Positions 37,673-45,650 of a DNA stretch of 64,000 bases are shown one piece after another. Source of the stretch: Immundisolibacter sp. (GTDB taxonomy: Bacteria; Pseudomonadota; Gammaproteobacteria; Immundisolibacterales; Immundisolibacteraceae); contig NZ_JACIZD010000008.1 in NCBI RefSeq assembly GCF_014359565.1, positions 29,807 through 93,806 on the forward strand, written 5' to 3'. The notes beneath the pieces are model-generated. The model saw only the letters and a list, made by a program, of their open reading frames with translations. It had not been told where the DNA came from and searched no databases. Both the position numbers and the translations under genes were made by a program. The first letter of the stretch is position 1; each line of letters begins with the position of its first letter.

Positions 37673-38478
37673 CAGGCGGGCTGCCCGCTGCGCTGGCGAT
37701 AAACGTCCTGCGCCAGGCACAGGTCGTCCCAGGACTTGCGCTTCTCCAGCGGCGAGCGCAGCAGATAGGCCGGGTGGTACGTCACCACGACGGGCAGGTC
37801 CGTGCCCCGCCACTGCCACACCTTGCCGCGCAGCCGGTTCATCGGCTCCTCGGTGCCCAGCAGGTTGTGGGCCGCCACCTTGCCGACGGCCAGGATGAGC
37901 TTCGGATGGATCAACGCGATCTGCCGCTCCAGGTAGCCCGCACAGGCGCCCGCCTCGTCCGGCGCCGGGTCGCGATTGTCCGGCGGTCGGCATTTGACGA
38001 TGTTGGTGATGTAGACGCCGCGCTGGCGGCTCAGGCCCACCGCCCGCAGCATGGCGTCGAGCAGCTTGCCGGCACGCCCGACGAAGGGTTCGCCGGTCGC
38101 GTCCTCATCGGCGCCCGGCGCCTCGCCGACGATCAACCAGTCCGCGCGAGGATCACCCACGCCCGGCACGGTGTTGGTGCGCGTGCGGCTCAGGCCGCAG
38201 GCGGTGCAGGCAGCGATCTGCGCGATCAGCCGCGGCCAGGCAAGCGCGGGGTCTGCGGGTGGAAGAGTCGAAACCGCTGGATGGGACGCGACTGGCGTCG
38301 CCGCCAGGGCCTGCGTGCTTGCCGCTGGCGCTGTGAACGGCTGCGACGTTTCCGCCAGCACGGCCACGGTCGGCGCCGCGACCGATGCGTCCGGCACAAT
38401 CCCGTCCGCCACACGCCGCGCGTAGCGCATCACGCCGAGCGCATCCAGATAGCGGGCCTGACGGGGACTGACGGGCAT
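37672..38478 (-). CDS. Family 4 uracil-DNA glycosylase (Fe-S)
   Basis: The enzyme removes uracil from DNA. From MPVSPRQ it has 268 residues. The first about 85 residues are a variable Ala/Pro/Val-rich extension. The catalytic domain then has the 4Fe-4S Cys pair [10 protein letters not shown], motif [36 protein letters not shown] with another Fe-S Cys, and motif [13 protein letters not shown]. It is coupled to rimI downstream. An upstream ATG adds seven residues. Confidence 0.92.
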   Translation of the reverse strand: MPVSPRQARYLDALGVMRYARRVADGIVPDASVAAPTVAVLAETSQPFTAPAASTQALAATPVASHPAVSTLPPADPALAWPRLIAQIAACTACGLSRTRTNTVPGVGDPRADWLIVGEAPGADEDATGEPFVGRAGKLLDAMLRAVGLSRQRGVYITNIVKCRPPDNRDPAPDEAGACAGYLERQIALIHPKLILAVGKVAAHNLLGTEEPMNRLRGKVWQWRGTDLPVVVTYHPAYLLRSPLEKRKSWDDLCLAQDVYRQRSGQPA

Positions 38479-38524
38479 GCAGTAAAACCGGGGTGACAAC
38501 GGCGCTGCCTATAATACCGGCTGC

Positions 38525-41500
38525 ATGAGTACCGCCCTGCCCATCGGCCCCGCCGTTCCCGCCCCCCTGCTGCGTCCGCCCCTGCCCGCCAGGGCCGGCG
38601 AGCGGCGCGACTGGAGCGGCCTTGCCGGCGCCAGTCAGGCGCTGGCGCTGGCCGAAGCGGCGCGCACCGCAAGCGGCCCGCTGCTGGTGGTGGTGGCCGA
38701 CACGCCGGCGGCCGAGCGCCTGGCGCGCGAAATCCCGTTCTTTGCCGGCGCCGATCTGCCGGTGCTGACGTTCCCGGACTGGGAAACGCTGCCCTACGAC
38801 GCCTTCTCGCCCTACCAGGATCTGGTTTCCGAGCGCCTGGCGGTGCTGCACCGCCTGCCCGGCCTGCGCGCCGGGGTGGTGATCGTGCCCATCGCCACGC
38901 TGATGCAGCGCCTGGCGCCGCAGGCGTATCTGGACGCCTACAGCCTGCGCCTGGCGCGCGGCGACCGGCTGGATCTGACGCAGATGCGCGAACGCCTGAT
39001 CCGCGCCGGCTACACGGCGGTCAACCAGGTCATGGAGCACGGCGAGTTCGCGGTGCGCGGCGGGCTGCTGGACCTGTTCCCGATGGGCAGCGAGTGGCCG
39101 TTCCGGGTCGAGCTGTTCGACGACGAGGTCGAATCCATCCGCCGCTTCGACCCGGACAGCCAGCGCTCGCAGGACAGCCTGCCCGGCGTGGACCTGCTGC
39201 CGGGGCGCGAGTTTCCGGTCAACCCGCCGGCCATCGAGCGCTTCTACCAGCGCTACATGCAGGTGTTCGAGGCCAACCCCGCGCGCTCGGCCCTGTACCG
39301 GGAGCTGCAGGCCGGTCGCCCGCCGGCCGGCATCGAGTTCTACATGCCGCTGTTTTTCGAGGCGACGGCCACGCTGTTCGACTACCTGCCGGCGGGCGCC
39401 ACCATCGCCTGGCAGGAAGGCTGCCTGGCAGCCGGCGATGCCTTCTGGGGCACGGTGCGCGAGCGCTTCGAGGCGCGCAGCCTGGTGCGCGATTACCCGC
39501 CGCTGCCGCCGGCCGAGCTGTACCTGGAGCCGGGTGCCGTGTTCGCCGCCTTCAAGCGCTTTGCGCAGATCGCGCTGCGCGAGGCGGCGGACGACCACGC
39601 CCTGCCGATCGGCAAACCACCGGCCTTGCCGGTGGACAGCCGCGCCGCCCGGCCGCTGGCAGCGCTGCAGGACTTCGTCGCCGGCTTCGAGGGCCGCACG
39701 CTGATCGCCGCCGAAAGCCTGGGCCGGCGCGAGACCCTGCGCGAGATGCTGCAACGCCAGCACATCGGCGTGCAGGTGGTGGACGACTGGGCGCAGTTCA
39801 TCGCCAGCGACGCGCCGCTGGCGATCGCCGTGGCGCCGGTGGACGAAGGCCTGCTGCTGCCACAGGCCGGCGTCGCCATCGTCGCCGAGAGCCAGATCTA
39901 CGGCGAGCACGTGGTGCAACAGCGCCGCCGCGACAAGCGCGAGACCGACCCCGAGGCGGTCATCCGCAACCTGACCGAGCTGGCGGCCGGCGATCCGGTG
40001 GTGCACATCGAGCACGGCGTGGGGCGCTACCTGGGCCTCGAAACGCTGGAGGTCGGCGGCGGCAGCGGCGAGTACCTGGCCATCGAATACGCCGACCGGG
40101 CCAAGATTTACGTGCCCGTCGGCAGTCTGGAACTGGTCCACCGCTATACCGGCGCCGACGCCGCCCACGCGCCGCTGCACAAACTCGGCAGCGGCGACTG
40201 GCAGCGCGCCCAACGCAAGGCGCGCGAGCAGGTGCGCGACGCGGCGGCCGAGCTGCTGGCCATCTACGCCAAGCGCGCCGCCCGCGGCGGCCACGCCATC
40301 CCGCTGCCGGACGACTACGCGCGCTTCGCGGCCAGCTTTCCGTTCGAGGAAACCCCGGATCAGGCGCGCGCCATCAGCGAGGTGCTGGCCGATATCGCCA
40401 GTGACAAACCCATGGACCGCGTGGTCTGCGGCGATGTGGGCTTCGGCAAGACCGAGGTCGCCATGCGCGCCGCCTTCGTGGCCGCCCACGCCGGCCAGCA
40501 GGTGGCGGTGCTGGTGCCGACCACGCTGCTGGCGCAGCAGCACGCCGAATCATTCAAGAACCGCATGGCCGACTGGCCGCTGCGCGTGGCGGCGCTGACG
40601 CGCTTCGAGTCCAAACAGGAACAGCAGCAGATCCTGACCGATCTGGCCGCGGGCAAGCTCGACATCGTCATCGGCACCCACCGGCTGCTGCAAAAGGACG
40701 TCAAGTTCCAGCGCCTGGGACTGCTGATCATCGACGAGGAACACCGCTTCGGCGTCAAGCAGAAAGAGGCCTTCAAGGCCCTGCGCGCCGAAGTCGACGT
40801 GCTGACCCTGACCGCCACGCCGATTCCGCGCACGCTGAGCCTGGCCATGTCCGGCCTGCGCGACCTGTCGATCATTGCCACCCCGCCGCCGCGGCGCATG
40901 GCGGTCAAGACCTTCGTGCGGCCCTTCGATGCCGAGCTGGTGCGCGAGGCCTGCCTGCGCGAGTTCAAGCGCGGCGGGCAGGTGTATTTCCTGCACAACA
41001 AGGTCGAGACCATCGAGCGCGTGGCCCACGACCTGGCCCGGCTGCTGCCGGAAGCGACCCTGCGCGTGGGCCACGGCCAGCTGCCGGAGCGCGAGCTCGA
41101 ACACATCATGGCGGACTTCCACCACCGCCGCTTCAACCTGCTGGTGTGCAGCACCATCATCGAGAGCGGCATCGACGTGCCGACCGCCAACACCATCATC
41201 ATCGACCGCGCCGACACCCTGGGCCTGGCCCAGCTGCACCAGCTGCGCGGCCGGGTCGGGCGCTCGCACCACCAGGCCTATGCCTACCTGCTGGTGCCCA
41301 GCCGCGACTCGCTCAAGGGCGATGCCCTAAAGCGCCTGGAGGCCATCGAGTCCCTGGGCGAACTGGGCATCGGCTTCACGCTGGCCAGCCACGACATGGA
41401 AATCCGCGGCGCCGGCGAGTTGCTGGGCGATGAGCAGAGCGGCCACATCCAGGAGATCGGCTTCACGCTGTTCAACGAGCTGCTCGAGCGGGCCGTGCGC

Positions 41501-42007
41501 GACATCCGCGCCGGACGCGCGCCGGACTTCGATGCCGCCGTGCGGCACGAGCTGGACATCAACCTGGGCGCCGCGGCACTGCTGCCGACCGACTACGTGG
41601 CCGACGTGCACCAGCGCCTGGTGCTGTACAAGCGCATCGCCAGTGCGCCGGACCTGCCGGCACTGGAAGAACTGCAGGTGGAACTGGTGGACCGCTTCGG
41701 CGCGCTGCCGGCACCGACCGCGCTGCTGTTTGCGCAGGCGCGGCTGCGGCTGTTGGCAAGACAACTGGGCGTGACCGCCATCACTGGCGGCGAGAACGGC
41801 TTCAGCATCAGCCTGGTCGAGCAGCCGGCGATCGACGTCGACGCCTTGCTCAAGCTGATCCGCAACGAACCCAAGGTTTATCGCTTCGACGGCCGCAGCA
41901 AGCTCACGGTGACCCAGCCGACCGCCACCGCGCCGGCGCGTCTGGAAGCGGTGGAAAAACTGCTGCTGCGCTTGAGTCCGCGGGCCGCCGTTCAGGCCGG
42001 GGCATAA
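38525..42007 (+). CDS. mfd: Transcription-repair coupling factor
   Basis: Mfd removes RNA polymerase stalled at lesions and recruits UvrA. The 1160-residue protein has an N-terminal UvrB-like module (FPDWETLPYDAFSPYQD and AVRGGLLDLFP). The RNA-polymerase-interacting domain contains DPVVHIEHGVGRYLGL. The RecG-like translocase has CGDVGFGKTEVAMRAA, DEEHRFGVKQKE and LRGRVGRSHHQAYAY. A TRCF C-terminal domain completes it. Full length. A repeat array starts 12 bases after its stop. Confidence 0.97.
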   Translation: MSTALPIGPAVPAPLLRPPLPARAGERRDWSGLAGASQALALAEAARTASGPLLVVVADTPAAERLAREIPFFAGADLPVLTFPDWETLPYDAFSPYQDLVSERLAVLHRLPGLRAGVVIVPIATLMQRLAPQAYLDAYSLRLARGDRLDLTQMRERLIRAGYTAVNQVMEHGEFAVRGGLLDLFPMGSEWPFRVELFDDEVESIRRFDPDSQRSQDSLPGVDLLPGREFPVNPPAIERFYQRYMQVFEANPARSALYRELQAGRPPAGIEFYMPLFFEATATLFDYLPAGATIAWQEGCLAAGDAFWGTVRERFEARSLVRDYPPLPPAELYLEPGAVFAAFKRFAQIALREAADDHALPIGKPPALPVDSRAARPLAALQDFVAGFEGRTLIAAESLGRRETLREMLQRQHIGVQVVDDWAQFIASDAPLAIAVAPVDEGLLLPQAGVAIVAESQIYGEHVVQQRRRDKRETDPEAVIRNLTELAAGDPVVHIEHGVGRYLGLETLEVGGGSGEYLAIEYADRAKIYVPVGSLELVHRYTGADAAHAPLHKLGSGDWQRAQRKAREQVRDAAAELLAIYAKRAARGGHAIPLPDDYARFAASFPFEETPDQARAISEVLADIASDKPMDRVVCGDVGFGKTEVAMRAAFVAAHAGQQVAVLVPTTLLAQQHAESFKNRMADWPLRVAALTRFESKQEQQQILTDLAAGKLDIVIGTHRLLQKDVKFQRLGLLIIDEEHRFGVKQKEAFKALRAEVDVLTLTATPIPRTLSLAMSGLRDLSIIATPPPRRMAVKTFVRPFDAELVREACLREFKRGGQVYFLHNKVETIERVAHDLARLLPEATLRVGHGQLPERELEHIMADFHHRRFNLLVCSTIIESGIDVPTANTIIIDRADTLGLAQLHQLRGRVGRSHHQAYAYLLVPSRDSLKGDALKRLEAIESLGELGIGFTLASHDMEIRGAGELLGDEQSGHIQEIGFTLFNELLERAVRDIRAGRAPDFDAAVRHELDINLGAAALLPTDYVADVHQRLVLYKRIASAPDLPALEELQVELVDRFGALPAPTALLFAQARLRLLARQLGVTAITGGENGFSISLVEQPAIDVDALLKLIRNEPKVYRFDGRSKLTVTQPTATAPARLEAVEKLLLRLSPRAAVQAGA

Positions 42008-42019
42008 GCGGCACCCCTG

Positions 42020-42483
42020 GTGGGAGCGGCGACCCCGCCGCGAGTCCCCAGCTCAACCATTCGGCCCGAGGGCGGGCCTCCCACAGCTCAAGCACAGCTG
42101 GGAAAGCAGCCAACCTGTGTGGAAGCCCTACCCCTGAGGGAGCAGCAACCCCGTGGGAGCGGCGCCCTCGCCGCGAATCCCCAGCTCAACCATTCGGCCC
42201 GAGGGCGGGCCTCCCACAGCTGAAGCACAGCTGGGAAAGCAGCCAACCTGTGTGGAAGCACCACCCCTGAGGGAGCAGCAACCCCGTGGGAGCGGCGACC
42301 CCGCCGCGAATCCTCAGCTCAACCATTCGGCCCGAGGGCGGGCCTCCCACAGCTGAAGCACAGATGTGGAAGCAGCCAACCAGTGTGGAAGCCCTACCCC
42401 TGAGGGAGCAGCAACCCCGTGGGAGCGGCGCCCCCGCCGCGAATCCCCAGCTCAACCATTCGGCCCGAGGCCGGGCCTCCCAC
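42020..42483. repeat. 133-bp tandem array of four REP-like units
   Basis: Four full units begin with GTGGGAGCGGCG or GTGGGAGCGGCGAC at 42020, 42153, 42286 and 42419, an exact 133-base period. Each about 65-base palindrome is joined by a nearly identical spacer of about 66 bases that includes CAGCCAACCTGTGTGGAAGC and CCTGAGGGAGCAGCAACCCC. The array lies between the convergent mfd and tolC-like genes. Confidence 0.9.
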
Positions 42484-42507
42484 AGCCGGGACAGGTAGCC
42501 CAGGCGA

Positions 42508-43842
42508 TCAGCTGCCGTCCTTCGGTTCCTCGCCGACGAACTCCGGCGGCGTCACACCCAGGGTGCCCAGCAACTGGCCCTTGCTGCCGAAGATGCGGTA
42601 GTGGGCGTACAGCACGCGGTACTTGCCGTCGATGTAATTGGACTCGGCGACGAAGCGCTCGTTTTCCGTATCCAGCAAGTCGAGCAGCGTGCGCTGGCCG
42701 ATGTTGAACTGCTTCAGGTAGGCGGTCCGCGTCAAATTGGCAGCATCGGCGTGCTGGCGCAGCAGATCCAGCCGAGTCTGGGCGGTCAGGAGGTCGTTCC
42801 AGGACAGGCTGGCCTCCTCGATCACCTGGTCCTCGGCACGGTCACGGATGTCCTTCGCCTCGGTGATGCGATGGGCGGTCGAGCGCTTGCGCGCCAGGTC
42901 CGCGCCACCGCGATAGATGTTGTAGTTCATCCGCACCATGGCGATCAGGTCTTCGTCCGCACCGCGCACACCGTCGATGTTTTTGTTGTGGCTGGCGCCC
43001 AGTTCAAGATCGAAACGAGGGAAATCATTGGACCGTGCCTGCTCGTGCTGGGCCGTGGTGGCGTCGATGTCGGCCACCGCCGACAGCAGCGTCGGATGAG
43101 TTTCCCGCGCCTCGCCCACCAGGCCTTGCAGATCGGCCGGCATCTTGTCGGCCGGCGCGGTCGGCAGGGTCAGATCGGTCGGCATTTCCCCGACAACCCG
43201 CATGTAGGCAATCTCGGCGTCGCGCAGGTTGCCCTGCTGGGCTTCCAGATTGGCCCGCGCCAAGGCCAGACGACCGGCCGCCTGATCGGTGTCCGCCGTG
43301 CGGCCGACGCCACGCTCGCTGCGCATGTGGATCTGGTCGTACACGCGCTGGTGGGCGGCCAGATTGTCCTTGGCCAGTGCCACCTGCTCCCGGCGGCGCA
43401 GCACGTCCAGATAGGTCTGCGTGGCACGCAGGCCGACGTCCTCGGCGGCCGCCAGCACGCGGAAAGATGCCGCCTGCAGGGTGGCCTTCTGGCGGGCTAC
43501 CTCGTTCTTGGTGAAAAAGCCGTCGAACAGCATCTGCGTGATCTTGACGCCGCTTTCTTCCCGATGCAGGCCGAGGTAACCCTGCTTACCGGTGGCCCCC
43601 AGGGTCGACGAGTTGTCGCTCTTCTCGCCGCCGACGCCCGCATACACGTCCACCCGCGGCAGGTAGCCCGCCTTGGCCTCGCGCACGTTCTGCTCGATGG
43701 CCCGCGCGTCGTCCTGCGTGACCAGCACGTCCGGGTTATGCACGATGGCCTTGTGGATGGACTCGGTCAGGTCGCCGGCCATGACCGGCGAACCGACCAA
43801 CGAAAGCGCCCCTAGCAACGTCGCCGAACGGACTGTTTTCAT
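42508..43842 (-). CDS. TolC-family outer-membrane efflux/secretion protein
   Basis: The 444-residue protein has a Sec signal peptide (residues 1-21, cleavage after PVMA) and two homologous TolC repeats (SIHKAIVHNPDVLVTQDDAR and VGEARETHPTLLSAVADIDA). Long coiled-coil helices follow, with a typical FNIGQRTLLDLLDTENERF segment. It resembles the AggA/LapE group that serves type I secretion of RTX adhesins. The RTX adhesin gene ending at 60401 is a natural cargo, though no ABC or membrane-fusion partner is in the window. A possible -10 hexamer TATACT lies at 43902-43907 upstream, with no good -35. Confidence 0.9.
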   Translation of the reverse strand: MKTVRSATLLGALSLVGSPVMAGDLTESIHKAIVHNPDVLVTQDDARAIEQNVREAKAGYLPRVDVYAGVGGEKSDNSSTLGATGKQGYLGLHREESGVKITQMLFDGFFTKNEVARQKATLQAASFRVLAAAEDVGLRATQTYLDVLRRREQVALAKDNLAAHQRVYDQIHMRSERGVGRTADTDQAAGRLALARANLEAQQGNLRDAEIAYMRVVGEMPTDLTLPTAPADKMPADLQGLVGEARETHPTLLSAVADIDATTAQHEQARSNDFPRFDLELGASHNKNIDGVRGADEDLIAMVRMNYNIYRGGADLARKRSTAHRITEAKDIRDRAEDQVIEEASLSWNDLLTAQTRLDLLRQHADAANLTRTAYLKQFNIGQRTLLDLLDTENERFVAESNYIDGKYRVLYAHYRIFGSKGQLLGTLGVTPPEFVGEEPKDGS

Positions 43843-44141
43843 GACTGTGTCCCCTGTTGTTGACGGGGCAACAGCCCCACCCTGAGTTCCCAAGCTGGTT
43901 AAGTATAGAAACAAGCCTGGAACAAAAGCTAGCGAAATATTGTGTATCAGGACACTCTACCGTGATACGCGCTGGCGTGCCCCCGGATTTTTGCCGTCCC
44001 GCGAGCCGGTCTTGGCGCTGCCCGCGCCAGCCGATCAAACAAGCCGATCAAGTGCCAGTGCCTAACCGCCCAGCGGACGCCACCGACGCTTGTCGAGAAA
44101 CGGCAATGACAGTAACCGTCAAGCCGCTTGCGCACGGCATG

Positions 44142-44425
44142 TCAGTACCCCACTCCGCGCTGATGGCGCACGGCCACGCCGTTTGTCCGTCGTAGCGATA
44201 CAGCACTACATAGCCGCTATCGCCGAAGTTGATCATCCATTCGCGATATTCGGGCTCCATGCCATCGGCTGGCCGGCCGATGCCTGGCTGATGCGCGACG
44301 ACTTTCGCGCCCTCGCGGAGACTCTTTGCTGCGCGCTTGGCCGCGTCGATGTTTTTCTCGGCCACAAATCGGTAAAGGCGCTGCACGTCACGCAGAGCCG
44401 GCGCCGACCAAATCAGACATGGCAT
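44142..44425 (-). pseudogene. ParE/RelE-type toxin gene with a C-terminal frameshift
   Basis: The frame from ATG at 44425 reads LIWSAPALRDVQRLYRFVAE and GAKVVAHQPGIGRPADGM, clear ParE-family toxin. After YRYDGQTA the normal family ending is found only in another frame: AVRHQRGVGY and a stop at 44142-44144. A one-base loss (a missing G in GCGTGGCCGTG) explains it. The unshifted frame runs on to 44048 with unrelated residues. The lost part is the conserved AVRH element, so activity is doubtful. It overlaps the antitoxin gene end by 13 bases. Confidence 0.82.
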
Positions 44426-44657
44426 TCAGGCGGCTCGATATCTTGACCGGCTTCCAGCTTCGCAAGCCAGGCATCGGCCTCCTCCACAGTCACATGCAAA
44501 CCCGTGATCTGGTACTCGTTCCAGGCGTTAATGCCATCTTGCCGAAAAGCCTCGCGCTTTTCCTCGCGCTCGACGTACTGGCTGATAGCCTCGCGCATCA
44601 GCCAGTGCGATGTCAGGATCGATCTTGATTGCGACGGGACGGGCTGTGCGAGGTCAT
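44413..44657 (-). pseudogene. Decayed ribbon-helix-helix antitoxin gene
   Basis: The 3' part is intact in one frame (SHWLMREAISQYVEREEKRE, then DAWLAKLEAGQDIEPPECHV), matching CopG/ParD-like antitoxins that accompany this ParE group. The N-terminal DNA-binding strand is in another frame: VAIKIDPDI can be read from about 44629. The ATG at 44657 leads to a stop after MTSHSPSRRNQDRS. The linker between the ribbon and the SHWLM helix is also missing, so the gene has at least a frameshift and probably a small internal deletion. With the toxin also shifted, the pair looks dead. Confidence 0.75.
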
Positions 44658-44879
44658 CGCTGCTTCCGGTTTAGGTCACGTATAAACGCAGACCTGGACC
44701 GATTGCACACTGCCGCCAGCGGGGGGCGGGCATGAGAGCAGTGAGGTCAGGCCAAGTTCTCCGCGATCCCTGAGGCGCGCGAACGGCTCGCCCCACCACA
44801 GTGGGGAAAGAATGCCCAGCCTGAGACCCGTTGCCTTCGCCGGGAACCCATGACAAATCCAGTCCTTGCCGGAACCCCA
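44658..44879. other. Gap between the dead toxin-antitoxin pair and pilE
   Basis: About 220 bases. I see no gene, tRNA or clear terminator in it. The pilus operon should end here, so a weak or Rho-dependent terminator is expected. Confidence 0.4.
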
Positions 44880-45323
44880 TCACCAGCAGTCTGCCGGGGT
44901 TTTCACCCCGGCCTGATCGAGCGTGAGGGTGGCGCACTGCGTATCCCGCGCTTGCGTGCCCTGGGCAACCGCCTTCACGGTGTACTGCGTCGCCGTCGGA
45001 TCGGGATCCAAAGACAACGTGTAGAACCCGTCCGGCGAAACGGTGCTGCCCCACACGTCCGTGACAGCGGGTGGGTCCGAGGCCAGCGTGGCGCCCACAT
45101 ACGTGTTGTTCACCGTGAAGTAGCGTTCCATGTTCTGCGCCATGCGCATGAGCGCGGTCTTGCCGTCGGAGCGGTTGGCGCGCATCACGAAACCGCGGTA
45201 GCTCGGATACGCCACCGCCGCCAGGATGGCGACGATCGCCACCACGATCATCAGCTCTACCAGGGTGAAGCCGGAATTCCGACGTTTGGGTACAGACACC
45301 GGCGCGGGGATCGGATCGTTCAT
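44880..45323 (-). CDS. pilE: Type IV pilin, PilE family
   Basis: A 147-residue class III prepilin. The cleavage site is NSG|FTLVELMIVVAIVAILAAVA, with Phe at mature position 1 and Glu5 conserved. After the helix the globular part has two Cys (DTQCATL and PADCW) for the D-loop disulfide. It is the last gene of the fimT-pilVWXY1 operon, seven bases after the small pilY2-like gene. In this position PilE is usually a minor pilin priming assembly. Confidence 0.93.
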   Translation of the reverse strand: MNDPIPAPVSVPKRRNSGFTLVELMIVVAIVAILAAVAYPSYRGFVMRANRSDGKTALMRMAQNMERYFTVNNTYVGATLASDPPAVTDVWGSTVSPDGFYTLSLDPDPTATQYTVKAVAQGTQARDTQCATLTLDQAGVKTPADCW

Positions 45324-45330
45324 GGCTGAC

Positions 45331-45630
45331 TCAGTTCGGCACCATTCGGACTTCCTGCACCAGCGGGACCTCGCCCGGCTTGGTGCCGGGCAGCGCGGTA
45401 TAGCTCACGGACATTCCCGGCTCCAGCACGGACGCGGACGCCGGCTTGCCGCCATAGTCGAACACGCGAGTGCGCGCCTCGATGCGCAGCTGCGCCGTAT
45501 CCACCCTGAACACGCCGGTGGCCAGATTGACCTCGCCGATCCGCCCGCCGCCGCGCAGGGCTTCGGCCAGCGCCGAGCCCGCCATCACCAGCGCCAAAGC
45601 CGCTGCCGTCCACACCATCGACTTGCGCAT
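45331..45630 (-). CDS. Small exported protein in the PilY2 position
   Basis: From MRKSMVW it has 99 residues with a signal peptide (cleavage about SALA) and a short beta-rich domain (GRIGEVNLATGVFRVDTAQL, VLEPGMSVSYTAL). A PilY2-like protein sits at this exact place, between pilY1 and pilE, in Pseudomonas. Assignment rests on position, size and the OB-like pattern, not strong sequence identity. A longer start at 45669 would overlap pilY1 and bury the signal. Confidence 0.65.
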   Translation of the reverse strand: MRKSMVWTAAALALVMAGSALAEALRGGGRIGEVNLATGVFRVDTAQLRIEARTRVFDYGGKPASASVLEPGMSVSYTALPGTKPGEVPLVQEVRMVPN

Positions 45631-45650
45631 CACGCCATGCCTCCTGTTGC

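Noticed and set aside
42020..42483. CRISPR array
   Set aside because: The repeats are 65-base palindromes with identical spacers and no cas genes; a CRISPR would have short repeats and unique spacers.
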